Positions 59,480 to 64,000 of a stretch of 64,000 bases of DNA are shown here, piece after piece. The stretch spans positions 87,212 through 151,211 of the forward strand of contig JBALXQ010000007.1 of NCBI GenBank assembly GCA_036960565.1. The letters run 5' to 3'. The notes below the pieces were generated by a model. That model worked only from the letters and a program-made list of their open reading frames with translations, did no database searches and was not told the origin of the DNA. A program made the position numbers and the translations under genes. How positions within the stretch are numbered: position 1 is the stretch's first letter; the number at the start of each line of letters is the position of its first letter. Source of the stretch: Bermanella sp036960565 (GTDB taxonomy: Bacteria; Pseudomonadota; Gammaproteobacteria; Pseudomonadales; Oceanobacteraceae).

Positions 59480-60493
59480 ATGCGTTTGTTATTGATTTTT
59501 ACGGCTTACTTTTGTTTGTACAGCTTAACTGCGAGCGCTGACGTGTCTGATGCTCGTGAAGCGCTAACAAAAAGTGATGAGGATGTAACGCAGGAAAAAA
59601 GCCTAGAAGAAGTGTTTGAAGCCACTGAAAACAACTACTCCCTTATGAAAAAGGGACAAACTTCCATGAACTATAGTTTGAGTTACAGTTATATGGCAGA
59701 TCAGCGTATAGATATTGAGGTGGCCAATAGCACCATAAGGGCCTTTGATGTAAATGCTTCAGCTACGCACAATTTAACCAATAATTTTTCTTTTGACTTC
59801 GGTTACCTTGATAACCTTACAATTGGCCTTAGCATTCCCTTAGCTAGCAAATACGATACGACAGATTCAAATAGCAGTGCTGGTCTTGGTGATGTAACGA
59901 TAAATGCCCGGTGGCAGCCTTATGCTTACATTCCTGGTGAATTAAGTCGCACAGTAACGGGGTCCTTTAAAACAAAAACCGGTGATAGCCCATTCGAGAC
60001 AATATCAGATAAACGATTACCAACAGGGAGTGGTTATTACACGCTATCTGGCGGGATGTCCGTAAATAAAGTGGTCGATCCAGTTATGTTGTTTGGCTCC
60101 AGTAGTGTTAGTTACGCGATTCCAGAAACTGGGATTAATCAAGTGAATGGAGGGCAGGTATTGGATGAGGTACGGCCCGGTGTTTCTGTTGCTTTTTCAG
60201 GCGGCTTCGCTTATTCATTATCTTATGATGTGTCACTCACCATGTCATTCCAAGGCTCTTACACGGATAAAGCTAAATATGTCTTCCGCTCAGGAGCGGA
60301 AGGGGAGTCCTCTTCAAGTATGTCTGGGGTGTTGAACTTTAGTTTGGGTGTGCGTGTGTCACCTAAAACCATTACGAATGTAGGTGTGGGATTTGGCATG
60401 ACCGAGGACGCCCCCGATATCCTGTTGTCTCTTTCAATGCCGATTAATATGAACGGTTTGAAATCCAAATTTGCACCAGCTTCTTCTAGATAG
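59480..60493 (+). CDS. Predicted outer-membrane beta-barrel protein (transporter-like)
   Basis: A 337-residue protein with a signal peptide (LIFTAYFCLYSLTASA, cleavage about residue 20), a short helical segment (residues about 25-57) with heptad-like pattern, and then alternating strands (SMNYSLSYSYM, NFSFDFGYL, NLTIGLSIPL, GLGDVTINARWQPY, VSLTMSFQGSY, MSGVLNFSLGVRV, ITNVGVGFGMT, DILLSLSMPI). This fits the Phenol_MetA_deg-like transporter/porin group. The final strand is not followed by a C-terminal Phe. Located 21 bp after the C39 gene. In Fap the barrel FapF exports subunits, but similarity to FapF cannot be claimed by eye. Confidence 0.7.
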   Translation: MRLLLIFTAYFCLYSLTASADVSDAREALTKSDEDVTQEKSLEEVFEATENNYSLMKKGQTSMNYSLSYSYMADQRIDIEVANSTIRAFDVNASATHNLTNNFSFDFGYLDNLTIGLSIPLASKYDTTDSNSSAGLGDVTINARWQPYAYIPGELSRTVTGSFKTKTGDSPFETISDKRLPTGSGYYTLSGGMSVNKVVDPVMLFGSSSVSYAIPETGINQVNGGQVLDEVRPGVSVAFSGGFAYSLSYDVSLTMSFQGSYTDKAKYVFRSGAEGESSSSMSGVLNFSLGVRVSPKTITNVGVGFGMTEDAPDILLSLSMPINMNGLKSKFAPASSR

Positions 60494-60504
60494 GTATTTT
60501 AAGG

Positions 60505-62121
60505 ATGAAGAAGTTAACCTTAATATTGTTTTGTTTTTTCTACGCCTCTAATGTGTTTGCGCAAATGGCTCAGTCCCTCTTGATTGACCCGAAAGCGTTG
60601 TCCTTGGGTAATGCTGTAACGGCTGACCCTCCTGGTTTAGCGTCAATTCATTATAACCCTGCGGGTTTGACCAAATTAGAAGGTCGCCAGTTAAGTGTCA
60701 CCTTATTCAATGTTATCTTGCAAACTGGTGCTGAGTATTCACTACCAGATGGATATGCAACTGATGAAAATGGCAATGAGGTCGATCCAGGCTTATTAGA
60801 CTTTCGAGATGACCCTGTCGTTGGCCAGGAAGGTGAAGCAGCTCCTGGCTTGTACGCGCCAAAAATTGGAATCGTGCCACTTCATTTACCAGTAGCGACA
60901 CTTCCAGGGGGCGGCATTTCAGTAAACCCCCCAGGCTCTAAATTCACCTTTGCGACGATGTCTTATATGGCTATGGCGGGTGTTTTGGTAAAAGAAGATG
61001 ATGACCCTGGTCGCTATCAAGGCAAACAAGTGGGCATGCAACGCCTAACTTATTTATCGCCTTCCTTTGGGTATAAGGTGAATGATGAATTCTCTGTAGG
61101 TTTTGGTGTGCTGCTTTCCCATCAGGCTTTTGCTATTTCTCAAGATGTTCGTGCAGTAAATATACTGATGGCGGCAGGGGAGATGGTTCAAGAGGCATTT
61201 GGTTGTGAAGAAGGAGGGGGCGGAAGTGATCCGTTGGTGCCCTTTATTTCAATGTGTGGCGGCAGAATTGGGCCATACAGGGATATAGGAAATCTATCTA
61301 TGCAACTAGAAAAGAGCATGTCCTTTACATACCATATGGGGGTGTTGTGGGAGCCTAACGACTGGTTTGCATGGGGCGCGAGCTATCAAAGTGAGGCCAA
61401 AGATGAGCTAACCGGTGAATTTGAGTTTGATTATTCTAGGGACTTTTCGGGTTTTTTCAGTGGATTTAGGGGGTCAATTTTTGGTGCTATTGTAGGCGCT
61501 ATGTTTCAGCTGCCAACAGGGGTAAGTAAAGAAACTGGTTATGTGGCTACTGAATTTACTTACCCTCAGCATTTTCAAACAGGTTTTAAATTCCGTTTTA
61601 TGGATAAACTACAGTTTAACGTGGATGCAGGTTGGACCGATTACGATGAGTGGGAGAGTTTCAAATTTGAGTTCGATCGCCAGTTAGATTTTTTGAACGC
61701 GGCTAAAATACTCGCTCCTACAGAAGTGACAGCTACCTCACTGGAGCAGCGCCTTGACTATAAAAGCCACTGGAACTTTGGGTTTGGACTGGAATATCAG
61801 TTGAGCTCAAGATTGAAAGCCCGCTTAGGGTATGAGCCGAGATCATCTTCGATCCCAGATGGACAACGGAATGTGATGGCACCTTTTGGTGAAGCTAATA
61901 TTTATGCTGTTGGTTTTGGTTATCAATGGGATCTTGATACCGTAGTAGATGTATCGCTTTCATTTATGAAAAGTGAAGAGGAAATATTAGCCTCAGATCC
62001 AAGCGGCTCACTAAATACAGATTGCTTAACGTGTGTAGCGGCTAATCCATATCCGGGGCTGGATGTGAAAACTTATTTGTCAGTTGCTGCTGCAGGTATT
62101 ACCTTCAGAACGAAATTTTAA
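60505..62121 (+). CDS. OmpP1/FadL-family outer-membrane transporter
   Basis: A 538-residue protein with a signal peptide (LILFCFFYASNVFA, cleavage about residue 19) and the FadL-type N-terminal pattern ALSLGNAVTADPPGLASIHYNPAGLTKLEGRQ (residues about 31-65), in which NPAGL is the hallmark. The 14-strand barrel continues to a final strand ending in Phe (TYLSVAAAGITFRTKF). FadL proteins take up long-chain fatty acids and other hydrophobic compounds. Cysteines near 230, 248 and 510-513 could form disulfides. It is 11 bp after the barrel gene and directly abuts the lipoprotein gene. Confidence 0.88.
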   Translation: MKKLTLILFCFFYASNVFAQMAQSLLIDPKALSLGNAVTADPPGLASIHYNPAGLTKLEGRQLSVTLFNVILQTGAEYSLPDGYATDENGNEVDPGLLDFRDDPVVGQEGEAAPGLYAPKIGIVPLHLPVATLPGGGISVNPPGSKFTFATMSYMAMAGVLVKEDDDPGRYQGKQVGMQRLTYLSPSFGYKVNDEFSVGFGVLLSHQAFAISQDVRAVNILMAAGEMVQEAFGCEEGGGGSDPLVPFISMCGGRIGPYRDIGNLSMQLEKSMSFTYHMGVLWEPNDWFAWGASYQSEAKDELTGEFEFDYSRDFSGFFSGFRGSIFGAIVGAMFQLPTGVSKETGYVATEFTYPQHFQTGFKFRFMDKLQFNVDAGWTDYDEWESFKFEFDRQLDFLNAAKILAPTEVTATSLEQRLDYKSHWNFGFGLEYQLSSRLKARLGYEPRSSSIPDGQRNVMAPFGEANIYAVGFGYQWDLDTVVDVSLSFMKSEEEILASDPSGSLNTDCLTCVAANPYPGLDVKTYLSVAAAGITFRTKF

Positions 62122-62970
62122 ATGAAATTTTTAACTTACGCTTCTATTCTGTTTTTGTTTGCCTGTGCTACCTCAAATAATGCTGGAGGAGGATTTTACA
62201 CTTGGGTTGATGCTTATGGGCAAGTCCACACTGAAAAACGTGAAGGTGAAAAGAAAGGGGGAGATCTCGACTCAGGCAACTCCAGTAACCAAGTAAAGGG
62301 AGTTTTACATGAAAATTCACTTCCCAAGGTAAATACTACGGATTCTGTAGCTGGTGAGGCTTTTAATCCGGCTGAATTCACCTCGTCAGAAATAATTGAT
62401 GATCAACTGATTCCAAAAAGGCTTTATAATTGGCAGGATCAAGGTGCCTTGATATCTCAGGAGGTTGCTGCTGAAGGTGAGCAAGAGGAGCAAGTAATTG
62501 ATTTTATTGAAGTAGATGAAGCCACTGCTGTTTCTAGTTATGAGTACCTTGCTAGCTCGAATATTGCCCTTTGGGACGAAGTGAAAGGCCTAGAGTTGAA
62601 GTTATCAAGGGTATATTTATATAGTGATAGGCTAAAACAAGATTACTTATTAATAGAGTTGCCTTCGACTTTTAATGCTAAAGCAATGATATTCAAGAGT
62701 TATATTAAGAACAGTCGACTGGCTTTGCCTAATTTGCTTTTTTTAACTGAGCGCTTTGAACTGCTTTCAAATTTATCACTTCCATTTTCGCATCACGTAT
62801 CAGAATCTTGGAGTAGTCATGGTTTTATGCAGGGGGTAGTTGAGCCTCCAATTAAGGCGCAGTATGTGCTGATGCTTTCTAATCCAAACCCAGGTGTTCT
62901 TGAATTGGGTGACAAGAAAGTCAAACTGATTGATCTCGGCAGCATCATGATTGACTCACTCGAAGAGTAG
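62122..62970 (+). CDS. Lipoprotein with DUF4124-like and MalM-like regions
   Basis: A 282-residue protein with a lipobox (LFLFACAT, Cys15). Residues about 20-45 (GGGFYTWVDAYGQVHTEKR) resemble the DUF4124 motif, in which a WxDxxGxxHxxxR unit follows a signal peptide. After a low-complexity linker, the C-terminal 130 residues (LWDEVKGLELKLSRVYLYSDRLKQDYLLIELPSTFNAKAMIFKSYI, YVLMLSNPNPGVLEL) resemble MalM-type periplasmic proteins. It starts immediately after the FadL stop with no gap, so translation is coupled. Fourth and last gene of the C39 unit. Confidence 0.65.
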   Translation: MKFLTYASILFLFACATSNNAGGGFYTWVDAYGQVHTEKREGEKKGGDLDSGNSSNQVKGVLHENSLPKVNTTDSVAGEAFNPAEFTSSEIIDDQLIPKRLYNWQDQGALISQEVAAEGEQEEQVIDFIEVDEATAVSSYEYLASSNIALWDEVKGLELKLSRVYLYSDRLKQDYLLIELPSTFNAKAMIFKSYIKNSRLALPNLLFLTERFELLSNLSLPFSHHVSESWSSHGFMQGVVEPPIKAQYVLMLSNPNPGVLELGDKKVKLIDLGSIMIDSLEE

Positions 62971-63005
62971 TTCTTTTTCTGCATGATACTTACCCAGAAA
63001 ATACT

Positions 63006-63033
63006 GGCTGGCTAATTTTAAGCCAGCCTTTTT
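63006..63033 (+). terminator. Terminator of the C39 unit, inside the 3' end of ppsR
   Basis: GGCTGGCT-AATTTTA-AGCCAGCC followed by five T on the plus strand, 35 bp after the lipoprotein gene. Bases 63018-63033 also encode the last residues and stop of ppsR, so the terminator is embedded in that convergent gene. Confidence 0.85.
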
Positions 63034-63833
63034 AGCTTGGCCTCAAGCATAATGCGAGTGGATATTTCCTCTACAGATAAATCAGTCGTACTTAGAAAAG
63101 AAATATTTTCCTGTCTATATAAGAATTCCACTTCTTCTACTTCGTAATGACACTGATTGATTGATGCATATCGACTATTCGACTTCCGCTCATTTCTTAT
63201 GGCTGAGAGTCTTTCAGGGTCAATGGTCAACCCGAATAGTTTTTTCTTGTGGGGTTTTAAAACCTCAGGCAAAAGCATCGACCCGAGATCCTCCTCAGTT
63301 AATGGATAGTTTGCGGCCTTGATACCAAACTGTAGTGCCATATAAAGGCAGGTAGGTGTTTTACCTGATCGGGAAACACCCACTAGAATAATGTCGGCTT
63401 GATCAAAGTGTTTAATTTTACTGCCATCATCGTTATCCAATGCATAATTAACAGCGTCAATTCGAGCCTTGTAGCCTTCATTATCCCCACCGGCGTGTGA
63501 TTTCCCAACAGTGTAGGAAGAATGGATCTTTAGTTCCTTTTCAAGTGGAGATAAAAAAGTGGAAAATATATCTACCTTAAAGGCTTCTGCTGTTGAAATA
63601 ATGTTTCGAATATCTTGATTGACAATAGTGTCAAATACGATTGGATCGATGCCTGTCTTTTGCTTGATGCTGTTCAACTTTCGTACAACGTCTAAGGCTT
63701 TTTCATTCGTATCTATATAGGGTAGGGTCGTTTGTTCAAATTCAATGCTTTCAAACTGGGTTAATAGACTATGACCTAGGGTTTCTGCGGTAATTCCTGT
63801 GCCATCAGAAATAAAAAATGCTTGGCGTTTCAT
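63018..63833 (-). CDS. ppsR: PEP synthetase regulatory protein (bifunctional kinase/pyrophosphorylase)
   Basis: Switches PEP synthetase off by ADP-dependent phosphorylation of a threonine and on by phosphorolysis. The 271-residue DUF299 protein has FISDGTGITAETLG at the start, the P-loop GVSRSGKT (residues 152-159), the KAANYPLTEEDL region and the C-terminal tail FLYRQENISFLSTTDLSVEEISTRIM. Its target ppsA is divergent 83 bp away, the usual arrangement. Confidence 0.97.
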   Translation of the reverse strand: MKRQAFFISDGTGITAETLGHSLLTQFESIEFEQTTLPYIDTNEKALDVVRKLNSIKQKTGIDPIVFDTIVNQDIRNIISTAEAFKVDIFSTFLSPLEKELKIHSSYTVGKSHAGGDNEGYKARIDAVNYALDNDDGSKIKHFDQADIILVGVSRSGKTPTCLYMALQFGIKAANYPLTEEDLGSMLLPEVLKPHKKKLFGLTIDPERLSAIRNERKSNSRYASINQCHYEVEEVEFLYRQENISFLSTTDLSVEEISTRIMLEAKLKRLA

Positions 63834-63916
63834 CTTGGGCCTGCAACCTTATGAATACAAACTAGAATTATAGTATTATATAGCATCACAAACACTAGGT
63901 AATGCGGGAGCCTTCT

Positions 63917-64000
63917 TTGAGTAATCATGTACTTTGGTTTGATAAATTAAGTATTGCTGATGAGGATAAAGTCGGGGGGAAAAATGCCTCGTTAGGTGAG
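63917..64000 (+). CDS. ppsA: Phosphoenolpyruvate synthase, first 28 codons (runs off right edge)
   Basis: Converts pyruvate and ATP to PEP for gluconeogenesis. The visible N-terminus SNHVLWFDKLSIADEDKVGG plus KNASLGE is the conserved PpsA start, with the VGGKNASLGE motif. The start is the TTG at 63917 with GGGAG 6 nt upstream. It places the DKL motif at residues 9-11, as I recall for the Pseudomonas protein. An in-frame ATG at 63902 adds five residues but lacks proper ribosome-binding spacing. Confidence 0.93.
   Translation, partial: MSNHVLWFDKLSIADEDKVGGKNASLGE

Noticed and set aside
58559..60493. Calling the C39 and barrel genes fapD and fapF
   Set aside because: The fapA, fapB, fapC and fapE genes are absent and the barrel lacks features I could link to FapF; only an analogy is justified.
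1..64000. tRNA, rRNA, CRISPR, transposon or prophage content
   Set aside because: I looked for T-arm motifs, regular spaced repeats, transposase or integrase motifs and found none that holds up.

Overview
The window is chromosomal DNA from a gammaproteobacterium, most likely a marine member of the Pseudomonadales/Oceanospirillales group. The base composition is moderate (low-to-mid 40s % GC by eye). The core gene order closely follows what I recall of Pseudomonas aeruginosa: tig-clpP-clpX-lon-hupB-ppiD, then a yej-type ABC transporter, mltD, a methyltransferase, rnhA, dnaQ and fimL, and further on cysI-DUF934, nfuA, cysB, cysH-thrH-pabB and ppsR/ppsA. I could not run a search, so the lineage is inference. 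I saw no tRNA, rRNA, CRISPR array, insertion sequence or prophage. The window is mostly housekeeping DNA with a few accessory islands.

Layout. 1-16 kb is mixed metabolic and accessory: the start of a CHASE4 sensor, a GMC oxidoreductase with a divergent AraC regulator, a small secreted FN3/cadherin-like protein, malate synthase G, a TerB/NAD-epimerase pair, transaldolase, DusA, two unknown coupled genes, a cupin, an Omp85-like barrel and a 7TMR-DISM/EAL phosphodiesterase. 16-20.5 kb carries gltX followed by a sugar-nucleotide/KDO module (manC, kdsC, kdsB), with a convergent sulA-like gene under a perfect LexA-type box. 21-29 kb is the protein quality-control block, trigger factor to PpiD, with a strong sigma-32-like promoter before lon and a near-consensus sigma-70 promoter before hupB. 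29-36.9 kb (minus strand) is a peptide/microcin-C-type ABC importer and MltD. 37-41.4 kb holds rnhA/dnaQ and the twitching/cAMP regulator FimL. 41.4-46.6 kb has an SCP2 protein, SohB, AcuI, a CPA2 antiporter and a DEAD-box helicase. 46.8-58.3 kb gathers sulfur assimilation (cysI, DUF934, TSUP exporter, cysB, APS-type cysH) with nfuA, purEK, DAHP synthase, thrH and pabB. 58.5-63 kb is a tight four-gene envelope unit (C39 peptidase, two outer-membrane barrels, lipoprotein). The right edge has divergent ppsR and the start of ppsA.

Most unusual items: (1) the C39 peptidase/outer-membrane/lipoprotein unit at 58.5-63 kb, the best candidate here for an under-described export or surface-assembly system; (2) a short SulA-like SOS gene whose operator and body lie inside the predicted 3' transcript of kdsB; (3) a set of long, nearly perfect hairpins without a U-tract, most of them at gene 3' ends; (4) a G9 tract serving as the Shine-Dalgarno region of a cupin gene, next to a perfect 16-bp palindrome.
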